From positions 49,504 through 113,503 of the forward strand of contig NZ_BPFX01000020.1 in assembly GCF_019655855.1 (NCBI RefSeq): DNA of 64,000 nt, read 5' to 3'. Source of the DNA: Pseudomonas paralcaligenes (lineage in GTDB: Bacteria > Pseudomonadota > Gammaproteobacteria > Pseudomonadales > Pseudomonadaceae). Each line of letters starts with the position of its first letter. Position 1 is the first letter of the stretch. The notes under the pieces are model-generated. The model had not been told where the DNA came from and made no database searches. It was given only the letters and a program-made list of their open reading frames with translations. Made by a program: the position numbers and the translations under genes. Of this stretch, positions 1-10,443 are shown in pieces.

Positions 1-533
1 GCGCCACGGCGCTGTCGATCGCCTCGGCCAGCGGCGTCGAGCAACTGACCCAGAGCGGCCTGAGCTGGTGGGATGCCTTCATTGGCCTGGAGCAGGGTTC
101 CATGGGCGAGACCAGCACCCTGGCGATCCTGCTCGGCGGCGCGGTCCTGCTGCTGACCAAGATCGCCTCCTGGCGCATCGTGGTGGGCCTGATGCTCGGC
201 ATGATCGCCACCAGCAGCCTGTTCAACTGGATCGGCTCGGACAGCAACCCGCTGTTCGCCATGCCCTGGCACTGGCACCTGGTGGTCGGCGGGTTCGCCT
301 TCGGCATGATCTTCATGGCCACCGATCCGGTGTCGGCCTCCATGACCGACACCGGCAAGTGGGTGTTCGGCGCGCTGATCGGCGTGATGGTGGTGTTGAT
401 CCGGGTGGTTAACCCGGCGTTCCCTGAGGGCATGATGCTGGCGATCCTGTTCGCCAACCTCTGCGCCCCTCTGATCGATCACTTCGTCGTGCAGGCGAAC
501 ATCAAGCGGAGGCTCGCCCGTGGTCAAGCATGA
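1..533 (+). CDS. nqrB: Na+-translocating NADH:quinone reductase subunit B, C-terminal part
   Basis: The reading frame is open from base 3, and the start lies before the window; 176 residues remain. NqrB is a membrane subunit of the sodium-pumping NADH:quinone reductase and carries a covalent FMN. The motif SMGETST near the start of the fragment is where the family attaches FMN to threonine. Several hydrophobic segments follow, ending in a basic cytoplasmic tail ([10 protein letters not shown]). The stop codon overlaps nqrC by 14 bases. Order nqrB-C-D-E-F and the motif make the call secure. Confidence 0.97.
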   Translation, partial: ATALSIASASGVEQLTQSGLSWWDAFIGLEQGSMGETSTLAILLGGAVLLLTKIASWRIVVGLMLGMIATSSLFNWIGSDSNPLFAMPWHWHLVVGGFAFGMIFMATDPVSASMTDTGKWVFGALIGVMVVLIRVVNPAFPEGMMLAILFANLCAPLIDHFVVQANIKRRLARGQA

Positions 534-1305
534 ATCGACCCTGCGTACCCTGATCGTCGCCCTGCTGGTGTGCCTGGTCTGCTCGGTGTTCGTCGCCGGC
601 GCCGCGGTCACGCTCAAGCCGCTGCAGGACAAGAACCGCGAGCTGGACGAGCAGCGCAGCATCCTCGCCATCGCCGGCCTGGGGCATGCCGACATGAGCG
701 CGGACGAAGTGCAGGAGTTATATGCCCGCAGCATCCATGTGCGTCTGGTGGACCTGCGCACCGGTCGCTTCAGCGCGGATGGCGAGGCGGTGGGCTTCGA
801 TCACCTGGCTGCCGCCCGCGACCCGGCGCAGTCCGACGCGCTGCCGGCGGAACGGGATATCGCCGCGATCGGGCGCCGCGAGCACCTGTCCACCGTCTAT
901 CTGGTCGAACACGACGGTAGCCTCGACACCCTGATCCTGCCGGTGCGGGGCTACGGCCTGTGGTCGACCCTCTACGGCTTCATCGCGGTGAAGAGCGACC
1001 TGAATACCGTGGTCGGCTTCGGCTTCTACCAGCACGGCGAGACGCCCGGCCTGGGCGGTGAAGTGGATAACCCGAAATGGACCGGGCTGTGGTCGGGCAA
1101 GACCCTGTTCGACGACGACGGCCAGCTGGCGGTGGAAGTCATCAAGGGCGTCGTCGACCCGCAATCGGCCCGCGCGGCGCACCAGGTCGACGGCCTGGCC
1201 GGCGCGACCCTGACCAGCAAGGGCGTGAACAATCTGCTGCATTTCTGGCTCGGCGAGAGCGGCTTCGGCCCCTTCCTGGCCAACCTGAAGAAAGGGGAGG
1301 CCTGA
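520..1305 (+). CDS. nqrC: Na+-translocating NADH:quinone reductase subunit C
   Basis: 261 residues, normal NqrC length. One N-terminal transmembrane helix (about residues 9-30) is followed by a periplasmic FMN-binding domain. The flavinylation motif GLAGATLTS places the covalent FMN on Thr at about residue 230; the transferase ApbE is encoded downstream. Translation starts at a GTG inside the end of nqrB, because no better start lies before the helix; the overlap suggests coupled translation. The role is one-electron transfer between the NqrD/E iron centre and the NqrB flavin. Confidence 0.97.
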   Translation: MVKHESTLRTLIVALLVCLVCSVFVAGAAVTLKPLQDKNRELDEQRSILAIAGLGHADMSADEVQELYARSIHVRLVDLRTGRFSADGEAVGFDHLAAARDPAQSDALPAERDIAAIGRREHLSTVYLVEHDGSLDTLILPVRGYGLWSTLYGFIAVKSDLNTVVGFGFYQHGETPGLGGEVDNPKWTGLWSGKTLFDDDGQLAVEVIKGVVDPQSARAAHQVDGLAGATLTSKGVNNLLHFWLGESGFGPFLANLKKGEA

Positions 1306-1306
1306 C

Positions 1307-1975
1307 ATGTCTCAACCCAGCATCAAGAGCGTGCTGCTCGATCCCATCCTGCACAACAACCCCATCGGCCTGCAGATCCTCGGCATCTGCTCGGCCCTGG
1401 CGGTGACCTCCACCCTCAAGACCGCGCTGGTGATGTCGATCGCCCTGACCCTGGTGACCGGCTTCTCCAACCTGTTCATCTCGATGATCCGCCGCCAGAT
1501 TCCCACCTCCATCCGCATGATCGTGCAGGTGGTGATCATCGCCTCGCTGGTGATCGTGGTGGACCAGGTGCTGAAGGCCTTCGCCTTCAGCCTGGCCAAG
1601 CAGCTGTCGGTGTTCGTCGGCCTGATCATCACCAACTGCATCGTGATGGGCCGAGCCGAGGCCTTCGCCATGTCCCACCCGCCGATGCTGTCGTTCTTCG
1701 ACGGCATCGGCAACGGCCTGGGCTACAGCGCCATGCTGGTCGCCCTGGGCGTGATCCGCGAGCTGTTCGGCTCCGGCTCGCTGCTGGGCTACCAGATCCT
1801 CCCGCTCGTCAGCGACGGCGGCTGGTACCAGCCCAACGGGCTGCTGCTGCTGCCGCCCTCGGCGTTCTTCCTGATCGGCCTGATCATCTGGGCGCTGCGC
1901 AGCTACAAGCCGGAGCAGAAGGAGGCGCCGTCCTACCGCCTGGCGCCGCAGGTCTCCGATAAGGAGGCCTACTGA
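1307..1975 (+). CDS. nqrD: Na+-translocating NADH:quinone reductase subunit D
   Basis: 222 residues, almost entirely hydrophobic, with about six transmembrane helices. NqrD pairs with NqrE in an inverted-topology arrangement that holds an intramembrane iron-sulfur centre; the conserved [12 protein letters not shown] segment contains one of its cysteines. ATG start one base after the nqrC stop; its stop shares one base with nqrE. RnfE is the paralogue, but the nqr neighbours decide for NqrD. Confidence 0.97.
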   Translation: MSQPSIKSVLLDPILHNNPIGLQILGICSALAVTSTLKTALVMSIALTLVTGFSNLFISMIRRQIPTSIRMIVQVVIIASLVIVVDQVLKAFAFSLAKQLSVFVGLIITNCIVMGRAEAFAMSHPPMLSFFDGIGNGLGYSAMLVALGVIRELFGSGSLLGYQILPLVSDGGWYQPNGLLLLPPSAFFLIGLIIWALRSYKPEQKEAPSYRLAPQVSDKEAY

Positions 1976-2583
1976 TGGAGCACTACCTGGGCCTGTTCGT
2001 GAAGGCCATGTTCGTCGAGAACATGGCGCTGGCCTTCTTCCTCGGCATGTGCACCTTCATCGCCATCTCGAAGAAGGTGGAGACCGCGCTGATGCTCGGC
2101 ATCACCGTGGTGGTGGTGCAGGTCATCACCGTGCCGCTGAACAACCTGATGTACACCTACCTGCTGAAGGACGGCGCCCTGGCCTGGGCCGGCCTGCCGG
2201 AGGTGGACCTGAGCTACCTGGGCCTGATCTGCTACATCGGCCTGATCGCGGCCGTGGTGCAGATCATGGAGATGGTGCTGGACAAGTACCTGCCCAAGCT
2301 GCACCACGCCCTGGGCATCTTCCTGCCGCTGATCACCGTGCACTGCGCCATCTTCGGCGGCACCCTGTTCATGGTCGAGCGCGAGTACGACTTCACCGAG
2401 AGCGTGGTCTACGGCCTGGGTTCCGGGTCGTCCTGGGCGCTGGCCATCGTGCTGCTGGCGGCGATCCGCGAGAAGCTCAAGTACAGCGACGTGCCGGAAG
2501 GGCTGCAGGGCCTCGGGATCACCTTCATCACCATCGGTCTGATGTCGCTCGGCTTCATGTCGTTCGGCGGCATCCAGCTGTGA
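1975..2583 (+). CDS. nqrE: Na+-translocating NADH:quinone reductase subunit E
   Basis: 202 residues with six predicted membrane helices. The N-terminal [15 protein letters not shown] segment and the VHCAIFGG segment carry the conserved cysteines that, with NqrD, ligate the intramembrane iron centre. TGATG junction with nqrD (one-base overlap). Eight bases separate the stop from the nqrF start, with GAGGAG as its ribosome site. Confidence 0.97.
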   Translation: MEHYLGLFVKAMFVENMALAFFLGMCTFIAISKKVETALMLGITVVVVQVITVPLNNLMYTYLLKDGALAWAGLPEVDLSYLGLICYIGLIAAVVQIMEMVLDKYLPKLHHALGIFLPLITVHCAIFGGTLFMVEREYDFTESVVYGLGSGSSWALAIVLLAAIREKLKYSDVPEGLQGLGITFITIGLMSLGFMSFGGIQL

Positions 2584-2593
2584 GGAGCTACTG

Positions 2594-3817
2594 ATGGCTT
2601 TCGAGATTCTCCTGGCGATCGGCATGTTCGCCGGCATCGTCCTGGCGCTGGTGGCGATCATCCTCGTGGCGCGGGCGCGGCTGGTGTCCGGTGGCGACGT
2701 CAACATCCTGATCAACGGCGAGCGCACGCTCACCGTGCCGGCCGGCGGCAAGCTGCTGCAGACCCTGGCGGCCAACGACCTGTTCCTGTCCTCGGCCTGC
2801 GGCGGCGGCGGCACCTGCGCCCAGTGCAAGTGCATCGTGGAAAGCGGGGGCGGCGAGATGCTGCCCACCGAGGAGTCCCACTTCACCCGGCGCGAGGCCC
2901 GGGCCGGCTGGCGCTTGTCCTGCCAGACGCCGGTCAAGCAGGACATGTGCATCGAGGTGCCGGCCGAAGTGTTCGGCGTGAAGAAGTGGGAATGCACGGT
3001 GGAGTCCAACCCCAACGTCGCCACCTTCATCAAGGAGCTGACCCTGCGCCTGCCGGAGGGCGAGCATGTGGATTTCCGCGCTGGCGGCTACGTGCAGCTG
3101 GAGTGCCCGCCCCACGTGGTGCACTACAAGGACTTCGATATCCAGCCCGAGTACCGTGGCGACTGGGACCGCTTCAACCAGTGGCAGTACGTGTCCAAGG
3201 TCGACGAGACGGTGATCCGCGCCTACTCGATGGCCAACTACCCGGACGAGAAGGGCATCGTCAAGTTCAACATCCGCATCGCCTCGCCGCCGCCGGGCAG
3301 GGAACACATCCCGCCGGGCAAGATGTCGTCCTGGGTGTTCGGCCTCAAGCCGGGCGACAAGGTCACGGTGTACGGGCCGTTCGGCGAGTTCTTCGCCCGC
3401 GACACCGATGCCGAGATGGTCTTCATCGGCGGCGGCGCCGGCATGGCGCCGATGCGCTCGCACATCTTCGACCAGCTCAAGCGCCTCAAGAGCCAGCGCA
3501 AGATCAGCTTCTGGTACGGTGCACGCTCCCTGCGCGAGGCCTTCTACGTGGAGGAGTTCGACCGCCTGGCCGCGGAGAACCCCAACTTCGAGTGGCATCT
3601 GGCGCTGTCTGACCCGCAGCCCGAGGATGACTGGCAGGGCTATACCGGCTTCATCCACCATGTGCTTTACGAGCATTACCTCAAGGACCATCCGGCGCCC
3701 GAGGACTGCGAGTTCTACATGTGTGGCCCGCCGATGATGAACGCGGCGGTGATCCAGATGCTGCTGGACCTGGGCGTGGAGCGCGAGAACATCCTGCTGG
3801 ACGACTTCGGTGGCTAG
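2594..3817 (+). CDS. nqrF: Na+-translocating NADH:quinone reductase subunit F (NADH dehydrogenase)
   Basis: 407 residues. The layout is an N-terminal membrane helix (about 5-27), a 2Fe-2S ferredoxin domain with clustered cysteines at about residues 69-80 ([12 protein letters not shown]) and a fourth near 111, then a ferredoxin-reductase-like FAD domain (RAYSMANYP) and an NADH domain ([17 protein letters not shown]). It oxidises NADH in the cytoplasm and passes electrons through FAD and the 2Fe-2S cluster into the complex. It overlaps apbE by 8 bases. Confidence 0.98.
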   Translation: MAFEILLAIGMFAGIVLALVAIILVARARLVSGGDVNILINGERTLTVPAGGKLLQTLAANDLFLSSACGGGGTCAQCKCIVESGGGEMLPTEESHFTRREARAGWRLSCQTPVKQDMCIEVPAEVFGVKKWECTVESNPNVATFIKELTLRLPEGEHVDFRAGGYVQLECPPHVVHYKDFDIQPEYRGDWDRFNQWQYVSKVDETVIRAYSMANYPDEKGIVKFNIRIASPPPGREHIPPGKMSSWVFGLKPGDKVTVYGPFGEFFARDTDAEMVFIGGGAGMAPMRSHIFDQLKRLKSQRKISFWYGARSLREAFYVEEFDRLAAENPNFEWHLALSDPQPEDDWQGYTGFIHHVLYEHYLKDHPAPEDCEFYMCGPPMMNAAVIQMLLDLGVERENILLDDFGG

Positions 3818-4847
3818 CACCCCGTTGGCCGGCATCCGCCGGACCGGGCTGCTCGTGGCGCTGCTGGCCGGTGCCCTGCTCGCCGGTTGCGGCGACAGGG
3901 TGGAGGAGTTCGGCGGCCCGACCATGGGTAGCCACTACTCGGTCAAGTACGTGGCCAGTGCGAGCACGCCGGAGCCGGCCACGCTCAAGGCGGAGGTCGA
4001 GGCCCTGCTGGCCGAGGTGGACGAGCAGATGTCCACCTGGCGCGCCGACTCCGAGCTGTCCCGCTTCAACCGCCTGCCGGCCGGCAACTGCCGCGTCATG
4101 CCGGAGCCCGTGCTGCGCCTGGTGCGGCTGGGCGAGGAACTGTCGACGCAGAGCGACGGCGCCTTCGACCTCACCGTGGAGCCGCTGCTCGACCTGTGGG
4201 GCTTCGGCCCGCAGTCGCGCGGCGAGCGGGTGCCCACCGCCGAGGAGATCGCCGAGGCACGGGCCAATGTCGGCCACCAGCTCCTGCGTATTGACGGCGA
4301 GCGCCTGTGCAAGGCGGCCGCGGTGCAGCTCGACCTGAACAGCATCGCTGCCGGCTACACCGTGGACCTGGTCGGTGCGCGGCTGGCCGAACTGGGCGTG
4401 AGCAGCTACCTGCTCGACATCACCGGCGAACTCAAGGGCATGGGCCGCAAGCCGGACGGCACGCCCTGGCGCATCGCCATCGAGGCACCCCGGGCCGACC
4501 AGCGGGTGGCGCAGAAGATACTGACGCTGGACGGCCTCGGCGTTTCCACCTCGGGCGACTACCGCAACTACTTCGAGCGGGACGGCCGGCGCTACTCCCA
4601 CACCCTCGACCCGCGCAGCGGCGCGCCCATCGACCACCGACTGGCCTCGGTCACCGTGCTCGATGCGCAGGCCCTGCGCGCCGACGGGTTGTCTACGCTA
4701 TTGATGGTGCTGGGACCGGAGCGCGGCTACGCCTTCGCCGAGCGGGCGGGCATTCCCGCGCTCTTCGTCACCCGCACCGACGAGGGCTTCGCCAGTCGTG
4801 CCACGCCCGAGTTCACACGCCGCTTCGGCGAAGGAGACAAGCCATGA
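3810..4847 (+). CDS. apbE: FAD:protein FMN transferase (ApbE lipoprotein)
   Basis: 345 residues from a GTG start inside the nqrF end. The N-terminus is a lipoprotein signal ([12 protein letters not shown]), so the protein is probably anchored on the periplasmic face of a membrane. ApbE transfers FMN from FAD to threonines of NqrB and NqrC, which fits its place in the nqr operon. Family motifs seen are [40 protein letters not shown] and [10 protein letters not shown]. It overlaps nqrM by 4 bases (ATGA). Confidence 0.95.
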   Translation: MASTPLAGIRRTGLLVALLAGALLAGCGDRVEEFGGPTMGSHYSVKYVASASTPEPATLKAEVEALLAEVDEQMSTWRADSELSRFNRLPAGNCRVMPEPVLRLVRLGEELSTQSDGAFDLTVEPLLDLWGFGPQSRGERVPTAEEIAEARANVGHQLLRIDGERLCKAAAVQLDLNSIAAGYTVDLVGARLAELGVSSYLLDITGELKGMGRKPDGTPWRIAIEAPRADQRVAQKILTLDGLGVSTSGDYRNYFERDGRRYSHTLDPRSGAPIDHRLASVTVLDAQALRADGLSTLLMVLGPERGYAFAERAGIPALFVTRTDEGFASRATPEFTRRFGEGDKP

Positions 4848-5077
4848 CCTGGTTGCTGGTGTTCGGCCTGATGCTGCTGGTGGTGCTGGGCATGGCCGTG
4901 GGCGTGATCTTCGGCCGCAAGCCTATCGCCGGCTCCTGCGGCGGCATCGCCGCCCTGGGTATCGAGAAGGAGTGCTCGATCTGCGGCGGCAACCGACAGA
5001 AGTGCGAGGAGGCCAATCGCGACGAGAATGGCGATGTAGTGGACGCAAAGCTCGCCTACGACGCGACCAAGCGCTAA
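4844..5077 (+). CDS. nqrM: NqrM, Nqr iron-sulfur maturation protein
   Basis: 77 residues, the usual length of this family. One N-terminal membrane helix (about 2-22) is followed by conserved cysteines (GSCGG, CSICGG, QKC). NqrM is known to be needed for assembling the Cys-ligated iron centre in NqrD/NqrE. The ATGA overlap with apbE makes it the last gene of the operon. Confidence 0.93.
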   Translation: MTWLLVFGLMLLVVLGMAVGVIFGRKPIAGSCGGIAALGIEKECSICGGNRQKCEEANRDENGDVVDAKLAYDATKR

Positions 5078-5138
5078 TGTGCTGCGCGAATTCGCCGGGC
5101 TAAGCTGGGCGACGACGAATGTGCCGTGAGGCACCTGC

Positions 5139-5157
5139 AGGGCGCCGTGGGCGCCCT
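5139..5157 (+). terminator. GC-rich hairpin after nqrM
   Basis: Perfect inverted repeat AGGGCGCC-GTG-GGCGCCCT between nqrM and sthA. There is no U-run, so it may weaken read-through rather than act as a full intrinsic terminator. Confidence 0.3.
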
Positions 5158-5180
5158 GAGCCGTTCTGAGAGGAGTGAGC

Positions 5181-6575
5181 ATGGCGGTCTACAACTACGA
5201 CGTGGTGGTGCTGGGTTCCGGCCCGGCGGGCGAGGGCGCGGCGATGAACGCGGCCAAGGCCGGGCGCAAGGTGGCGGTGGTCGACAACCGCCCGCTGGTG
5301 GGCGGCAACTGCACCCACCTCGGCACCATCCCGTCCAAGGCGCTGCGCCACTCGGTACGGCAGATCATGCAGTACAACACCAACCCGCTGTTCCGCCAGA
5401 TCGGCGAGCCGCGCTGGTTCTCCTTCCCCGACGTGCTGAAGAGCGCCGAGCGGGTGATCGCCAAGCAGGTCGCCTCGCGTACCGGCTACTACGCACGCAA
5501 CCGCATCGACGTGTTCTTCGGCACCGCCAGCTTCTCCGACGAACAGACCGTCGAAGTGGTCTGCAGCAGCGGCGTGGTGGAGACGCTGGTGGCCAAGCAG
5601 ATCGTCATCGCCACCGGCTCGCGCCCCTACCGCCCGGTGGACGTGGACTTCAATCATTCGCGCATCTACGACAGCGACACCATCCTCAGCCTGACCCACA
5701 CGCCGCGCCGCATCATCATCTACGGCGCCGGGGTGATCGGTTCCGAGTACGCCTCGATCTTCAGTGGCCTGGGCGTGCTAGTGGACCTGATCGACAACCG
5801 CGACCAGTTGCTCAGCTTCCTCGACGACGAGATTTCCGACGCCCTCAGCTACCACCTGCGCAACAACAACGTGCTGATCCGCCACAACGAGGAGTACGAG
5901 CGTATCGAGGGGCTGGAGAACGGGGTGATCCTGCACCTCAAGTCCGGCAAGAAGATCAAGGCCGACTGCCTGCTGTGGTGCAACGGCCGTACCGGCAACA
6001 CCGACAAGCTGGGCCTGGAGAACATCGGCATCAAGGTCAACAGCCGCGGCCAGATCGAGGTGGACCAGGAGTACCGCACGCCGGTGAGCAACATCTTCGC
6101 CGCCGGCGACGTGATCGGTTGGCCGAGCCTGGCCAGCGCCGCCTACGACCAGGGCCGCTCGGCCGCCGGCAGCGCGGTGGAGAACGACAGCTGGCGCTTC
6201 GTCGACGACGTGCCGACCGGCATCTACACCATCCCGGAGATCAGCTCCATCGGCAAGACCGAGAAGGAACTGACCCAGGCCAGGATTCCCTACGAGGTCG
6301 GCAAGGCGTTCTTCAAGGGCATGGCCCGGGCGCAGATTTCTCACGAGCCGGTGGGCATGCTGAAGATCCTGTTCCACCGCGACACCCTGGAAATCCTCGG
6401 CGTGCACTGCTTCGGCTACCAGGCCTCGGAGATCGTCCACATCGGTCAGGCGATCATGAACCAGAAGGGCGAGGCGAACAGCATCAAGTACTTCGTCAAC
6501 ACCACCTTCAACTACCCGACCATGGCCGAGGCGTACCGGGTGGCGGCGTTCGACGGTCTCAACCGGCTTTTTTGA
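5181..6575 (+). CDS. sthA: Soluble pyridine nucleotide transhydrogenase
   Basis: 464 residues from the ATG at 5181, which has AGAGGAG at ideal spacing; an in-frame GTG at 5175 lies inside that ribosome site and is rejected. The enzyme is a cytoplasmic flavoprotein that moves hydride between NADPH and NAD+. FAD-binding GSGPAGEG (about 13-20), NAD(P)-binding [13 protein letters not shown] and the FAAGDVIG motif are present. In [13 protein letters not shown] the second redox cysteine of the disulfide-reductase family is replaced by Thr, the mark of SthA rather than lipoamide or glutathione reductase. Confidence 0.96.
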   Translation: MAVYNYDVVVLGSGPAGEGAAMNAAKAGRKVAVVDNRPLVGGNCTHLGTIPSKALRHSVRQIMQYNTNPLFRQIGEPRWFSFPDVLKSAERVIAKQVASRTGYYARNRIDVFFGTASFSDEQTVEVVCSSGVVETLVAKQIVIATGSRPYRPVDVDFNHSRIYDSDTILSLTHTPRRIIIYGAGVIGSEYASIFSGLGVLVDLIDNRDQLLSFLDDEISDALSYHLRNNNVLIRHNEEYERIEGLENGVILHLKSGKKIKADCLLWCNGRTGNTDKLGLENIGIKVNSRGQIEVDQEYRTPVSNIFAAGDVIGWPSLASAAYDQGRSAAGSAVENDSWRFVDDVPTGIYTIPEISSIGKTEKELTQARIPYEVGKAFFKGMARAQISHEPVGMLKILFHRDTLEILGVHCFGYQASEIVHIGQAIMNQKGEANSIKYFVNTTFNYPTMAEAYRVAAFDGLNRLF

Positions 6576-6684
6576 CCGGCTCCGACCGGTGGCCTGAACC
6601 GGTCGGGGGCGATCCCCTCAGCGATTCCCGCGAGTGGCGCTGGCCGAACCGGGAGAGCTTCTGAACAGGCGCGACGCTGCAAGA

Positions 6685-6710
6685 AAAAACCGGCCCTTGG
6701 GCCGGTTTTT
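6685..6710 (+). terminator. Intrinsic terminator of sthA
   Basis: Inverted repeat AAAAACCGGCCC-TTGG-GCCGGTTTTT with a T-run after the stem and an A-run before it; it can act in both directions, toward sthA and toward the leftward genes. Confidence 0.85.
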
Positions 6711-6718
6711 CGCTTTCT

Positions 6719-6820
6719 CCCCTCTCCCTTTGGGAGAGGGGCCGGGGGTGAGGGAGTGCCAAGTCGCTCGGAGTTGCCTGCATGTCCCTCACCCTAGCCC
6801 TCTCCCGGAGGGAGAGGGAA
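6719..6820. repeat. Paired GGGAGAGGG / CCCTCTCCC palindromic repeats
   Basis: Two copies of a short palindrome (CCCTCTCCC...GGGAGAGGG with a flanking GGGTGAGGG or CCCTCACCC) face each other about 30 bases apart. A single copy of the same unit occurs at 38711-38747. This is an intergenic repetitive palindrome family, possibly REPIN-like. Confidence 0.7.
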
Positions 6821-6827
6821 TCCAAGG

Positions 6828-7547
6828 TCAGCGCTTGAGCGTATCGACGGCCAGGCCCGGGAAGTCGGTGATGATGCTGTCCACGCCGAAGTCGGCCAGG
6901 CGGCGCATCAGCGCCGGGTCGTTGACCGTCCACACCGACACGTGCAGGCCGGCCTTCTGCGCCTTGAGCAGGCGCTCCGGGGTGCACAGGGTCCAGTTCA
7001 GGGCGAGCATGGAGCATTCGTGGTGGGCGGCCACTTTGAGCGGGTCGAGCCAGTTGTACTCGGCCACCAGGCCGCGCGACAGCTCCGGGGTCAACCGGCG
7101 CAGGGCGCGCAGCACCTCGCGCGAGCTACTGGTGACGGTGACCTTGTCCGTGATGCCGAAGCGCTCGGCCAGCGCCTGGATGGCCAGCACGGTACGCGCC
7201 GCGCGCACCCGCGAGGCGCTCTTCACTTCCAGTTGCCAGTGCTCGAACGGGCACTGCTCGAACAAGGTTTCCAGCTTCGGAATGGGGCAGGGCGTCTTCC
7301 AGCCCGGGCCGCCCAGGCGGGCGTCGAGCTCCACCAGTTCCGCGGCGTCGTGCTCCACCACCTTGCCGCGGCGGCCGGTGGTGCGCTTGAGGGTCGGGTC
7401 GTGGATCACCATCAGCTCGCCGTCGCGCGACAGGTGCAGGTCCAGCTCGCAGCGGTTCACACCGTGTTCGAGACAGCGCTGGAAACTGGCGAGCGTGTTT
7501 TCCGGTGCTTCGCCCTTGGCGCCGCGGTGGCCGTAGATGAGGGTCAC
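6828..7547 (-). CDS. Glycerophosphodiester phosphodiesterase
   Basis: 239 residues, cytoplasmic UgpQ type (no signal peptide). Catalytic motifs are GHRGAKGEAPENT near residue 5, ELDLHLSRDGELMVIHD (acidic metal ligands and second His) and the late VWTVND segment. It would hydrolyse glycerophosphodiesters to glycerol-3-phosphate and an alcohol. The start is taken as the GTG at 7547 (AAGGAAC ribosome site), which overlaps the upstream gene stop (GTGA). It is the last gene of a coupled three-gene set. Confidence 0.9.
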   Translation of the reverse strand: MTLIYGHRGAKGEAPENTLASFQRCLEHGVNRCELDLHLSRDGELMVIHDPTLKRTTGRRGKVVEHDAAELVELDARLGGPGWKTPCPIPKLETLFEQCPFEHWQLEVKSASRVRAARTVLAIQALAERFGITDKVTVTSSSREVLRALRRLTPELSRGLVAEYNWLDPLKVAAHHECSMLALNWTLCTPERLLKAQKAGLHVSVWTVNDPALMRRLADFGVDSIITDFPGLAVDTLKR

Positions 7548-7840
7548 GGTTGTTCCTTGGTGGGATGGCGGGGCTGGTGGTGAAGCACGCTGTTCACCAC
7601 ATGGTCGTACTCGAAGTAGACGCTGAAGGTGCGGTAGTCCCAGCGGGTGATGGGCGGCTGGCCCACCGGCGGGTGTTCCTCGTCCGCCAGGCCGAAGCGC
7701 TCCAGCACCGAGCGCTTGGACTCGCCGAGCTGGGGCAGGCCGGCGACGGCATCGCCCTGCTGGCCGACCGGAATTTCGATGGTCTCGGCCAGCGCCGGCA
7801 GCGGCAACCAGAGGGCCAGCAGCAGGGGAAGGGTTCTCAT
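7544..7840 (-). CDS. Small secreted protein of unknown function
   Basis: 98 residues with a clean signal peptide (MRTLPLLLALWLPLPALA). The mature part is about 80 residues and has the look of small Pseudomonas phosphodiesterase-associated proteins: a GLPQLGESKRSVLERFG segment followed by aromatic WDYRTFSVYFEYDHVV. It is translationally coupled on both sides (ATGA with the PilZ gene, GTGA with the phosphodiesterase). No catalytic motif is seen; the function is unknown. Confidence 0.75.
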   Translation of the reverse strand: MRTLPLLLALWLPLPALAETIEIPVGQQGDAVAGLPQLGESKRSVLERFGLADEEHPPVGQPPITRWDYRTFSVYFEYDHVVNSVLHHQPRHPTKEQP

Positions 7841-8412
7841 CGTTGCTGCTCCTTGGCCATGCGCCGCTCCAGGGCCTGTTTCTGCAGGATGTGGCGGGCC
7901 ACCAGCTGGCGCTGGGCATCGGTGAGCGCCTCGAACTCGGTGCCGATCTCGAACTGGCCGTTGTCGCGCGGCTGGCAGTGCACGACCTTGGCGCGCAGCA
8001 GCAGGCCCAAGGCCTGGGGCATCAGCACCATCTTGATCGCCAGGTGGCTGCCCGGCAGCACGGCCTGGCCGTGGTTGAAGCTGATGCCGCCCTCGGACAT
8101 GGACACCCGGCGCGGCGCGCCGATGTCGCGCAGCAGGCTCTGCGCCACGGCCTGACCGAGCAGGTCGATGCGCTTGTTCATCACCTTGAGGTAGTTGGCC
8201 AGGGTGCGGTCGCGCTCGCCGATATGGCGCAACAGGTGCTGCGACTCGAAGTCCAGCAGGTGCATGTCGCTGAGCAGATTGAACAACGGCGAGTTATCGT
8301 GCAGCGGTTCACTGGCCTGCGCTTCGGCGCCGGAGAGGAGGCTGAAATCCAGTGCTATCGTATCCTCGATACGATAGTATTCGCGGCGATCATCGGCGTC
8401 TTGATTCGACAT
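7837..8412 (-). CDS. PilZ-domain (c-di-GMP-binding) protein
   Basis: 191 residues from the ATG at 8412. An N-terminal DDRREYYRIED segment and a later RRVSMSEGGISF stretch match the PilZ pattern of arginines followed by a D/NxSxxG-type loop; here the loop reads SMSEGG, a degenerate form, so c-di-GMP binding is likely but not certain. A charged C-terminal helix (QKQALERRMAKEQQR) ends the protein. First gene of the leftward trio; its promoter must lie in the 98-base divergent gap shared with lolC. Confidence 0.8.
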   Translation of the reverse strand: MSNQDADDRREYYRIEDTIALDFSLLSGAEAQASEPLHDNSPLFNLLSDMHLLDFESQHLLRHIGERDRTLANYLKVMNKRIDLLGQAVAQSLLRDIGAPRRVSMSEGGISFNHGQAVLPGSHLAIKMVLMPQALGLLLRAKVVHCQPRDNGQFEIGTEFEALTDAQRQLVARHILQKQALERRMAKEQQR

Positions 8413-8510
8413 GGCGAACCCATGGCAGCAGTGGTGGTCTGAGTGTAAAGCCGCGCGCCAGGCCCCGCCACAAGGACGTTTCTCCCTTTCCGCCAGCGAA
8501 CCCCTCACTC

Positions 8511-9767
8511 ATGTTCAGACCCCTGCCGTTCTTCATCGGCTTGCGTTACACGCGGGCCCGACGCCGCAGCCTGTTCGTCTCCTTCATTTCCCTTACCTCC
8601 ATCATCGGTCTGGCCCTGGGCGTACTGGTGATGATAGTCGTGCTGTCGGTCATGAACGGTTTCGACCGCGAAATGCGTGACCGCGTTCTGGGCATGGTGC
8701 CCCACGCCACCCTGGACAGCACCACCCCTATCCAGGACTGGCGCACCATCGGCGAAGGGCTGTTGCGCCATCCGCAGGTGGCGGCGATCGCCCCCTTCAC
8801 CCAGATGCAGGGGCTGCTGACCCATAACGGCCAGGTACAGAAAGTGCTGGTCAACGCCATCGACCCGGCCGAAGAGGGCAAGGTGTCGATCATTGGCGAC
8901 TACTTCCTCAAGGACCAGGGCACGCTCGATTCGCTCGAGGCCGGCGGCTTCGGCATCCTCATCGGCGACCTGGCGGCGAACAAGCTCGGCCTCAAGCTCG
9001 GTGACAAGGTCACCTTCGTCGCGCCCGAGGTGGCGGTGACCCCGGCGGGAATGTTCCCTCGCATGAAGCGCTTCATCGTGGTCGGCATCTTCCATGTCGG
9101 CGCCGGTGAGATCGACGGCCACGTGGTGATGACCCACGTCGAGGACGCCGGCCGCCTGCTGCGCCTCAAGGCGGGCGAGGTGCAGGGCATCCGCCTCAAG
9201 CTGCACGACCTGTTCCAGGCGCCGCAGGTGGCCTGGGAACTGGCCGGCCTGCTGCGCGAGCAGGACTTCTACGCCCGCGACTGGACCCGCACCCACGGCA
9301 ACCTGTACCAGGCCATCCGCATGGAGAAGACCATGATCGGCCTGCTCCTGCTGCTGATCGTCGCGGTCGCCGCCTTCAACATCATCTCCACCCTGGTGAT
9401 GGTGGTGACCGACAAGAAGGCCGATATCGCCATCCTCCGCACCCTCGGCGCCACGCCGCGGCAGATCATGCTGACCTTCATGGTCCAGGGTTCGGTGATC
9501 GGCGTGGTCGGCACCCTGGCCGGCGGTGTGCTCGGTGTGCTCGCGGCGCTCAACGTCAGCGACGCGATCAAGGGGCTGGAGCGCCTGCTGGGCATCCAGT
9601 TCCTCAATTCCGAGGTGTACTTCATCGATTACCTGCCGTCGCAGGTGCAGGTCCAGGACGTCGCGCTGGTCTGCGGCGCGGCGCTGGTCCTGAGTTTCCT
9701 CGCCACCCTTTACCCGGCCTGGCGCGCGGCGCGCACCCAGCCCGCGGAGGCTTTGCGTTATGAGTGA
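8511..9767 (+). CDS. lolC: Lipoprotein-releasing ABC transporter permease LolC
   Basis: 418 residues from ATG 8511; upstream bases lack a clear Shine-Dalgarno. FtsX/MacB topology: a first helix near residues 25-50 ([20 protein letters not shown]), a large periplasmic domain, then three C-terminal helices. LolCDE extracts mature lipoproteins from the inner membrane and hands them to LolA. It is a paralogue of the lolE product; the call as LolC follows gene order. It overlaps lolD by 8 bases. Confidence 0.93.
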   Translation: MFRPLPFFIGLRYTRARRRSLFVSFISLTSIIGLALGVLVMIVVLSVMNGFDREMRDRVLGMVPHATLDSTTPIQDWRTIGEGLLRHPQVAAIAPFTQMQGLLTHNGQVQKVLVNAIDPAEEGKVSIIGDYFLKDQGTLDSLEAGGFGILIGDLAANKLGLKLGDKVTFVAPEVAVTPAGMFPRMKRFIVVGIFHVGAGEIDGHVVMTHVEDAGRLLRLKAGEVQGIRLKLHDLFQAPQVAWELAGLLREQDFYARDWTRTHGNLYQAIRMEKTMIGLLLLLIVAVAAFNIISTLVMVVTDKKADIAILRTLGATPRQIMLTFMVQGSVIGVVGTLAGGVLGVLAALNVSDAIKGLERLLGIQFLNSEVYFIDYLPSQVQVQDVALVCGAALVLSFLATLYPAWRAARTQPAEALRYE

Positions 9768-10443
9768 CAAGTCGGTCCTGAGTTGCCGCAACCTGGGCAA
9801 GAGCTACGAGGAAGGCCCGCAGACGGTCGAGGTCCTGAGCGGCGTGGAGCTGGAGCTGCTGCCCGGCGAGCGGGTGGCCATCGTCGGCTCCTCCGGCTCG
9901 GGCAAGAGCACCCTGCTGAACATGCTCGGCGGCCTGGACACGCCCAGCAAGGGCAGCGTCTGGCTGGCCGGCGAGGAACTCTCGGCGTTGAACGAGAAGG
10001 CCCGCGGCCTGCTGCGCAACCGCGCGCTGGGCTTCGTCTACCAGTTCCACCACCTGCTGCCCGAGTTCACCGCGCTGGAGAACGTGTGCATGCCGCTGCT
10101 GATCGGCAAGACGCCGATCCCCGAGGCGCGCCAGCGCGCCACCACGCTGCTGGAGCGGGTCGGCCTCGGCCATCGCCTGTCGCACAAGCCGTCCGAGCTG
10201 TCCGGCGGTGAGCGCCAGCGCGTGGCCATCGCCCGCGCCCTGGTCAACAGCCCGGCGCTGGTGTTGCTCGACGAGCCCACCGGCAACCTCGACCAGCACA
10301 CCGCCCAGGGCATTCAGGAGCTGATGCACGAACTCAGCCGCGACTCGCGCACCGCCTTCCTGGTGGTGACCCACGACCCGCAGCTGGCCGGCCAGATGGA
10401 CCGCGTGCTGCGCCTGGAAGACGGCAAGCTGGTGGCCGCCTGA
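9760..10443 (+). CDS. lolD: Lipoprotein-releasing ABC transporter ATPase LolD
   Basis: 227 residues. Walker [10 protein letters not shown] (about 45-53), signature [15 protein letters not shown] and Walker [13 protein letters not shown] are intact. It powers lipoprotein release by LolC/LolE. It overlaps lolC by 8 bases and lolE by one, so the three genes are one transcriptional unit. Confidence 0.97.
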   Translation: MSDKSVLSCRNLGKSYEEGPQTVEVLSGVELELLPGERVAIVGSSGSGKSTLLNMLGGLDTPSKGSVWLAGEELSALNEKARGLLRNRALGFVYQFHHLLPEFTALENVCMPLLIGKTPIPEARQRATTLLERVGLGHRLSHKPSELSGGERQRVAIARALVNSPALVLLDEPTGNLDQHTAQGIQELMHELSRDSRTAFLVVTHDPQLAGQMDRVLRLEDGKLVAA

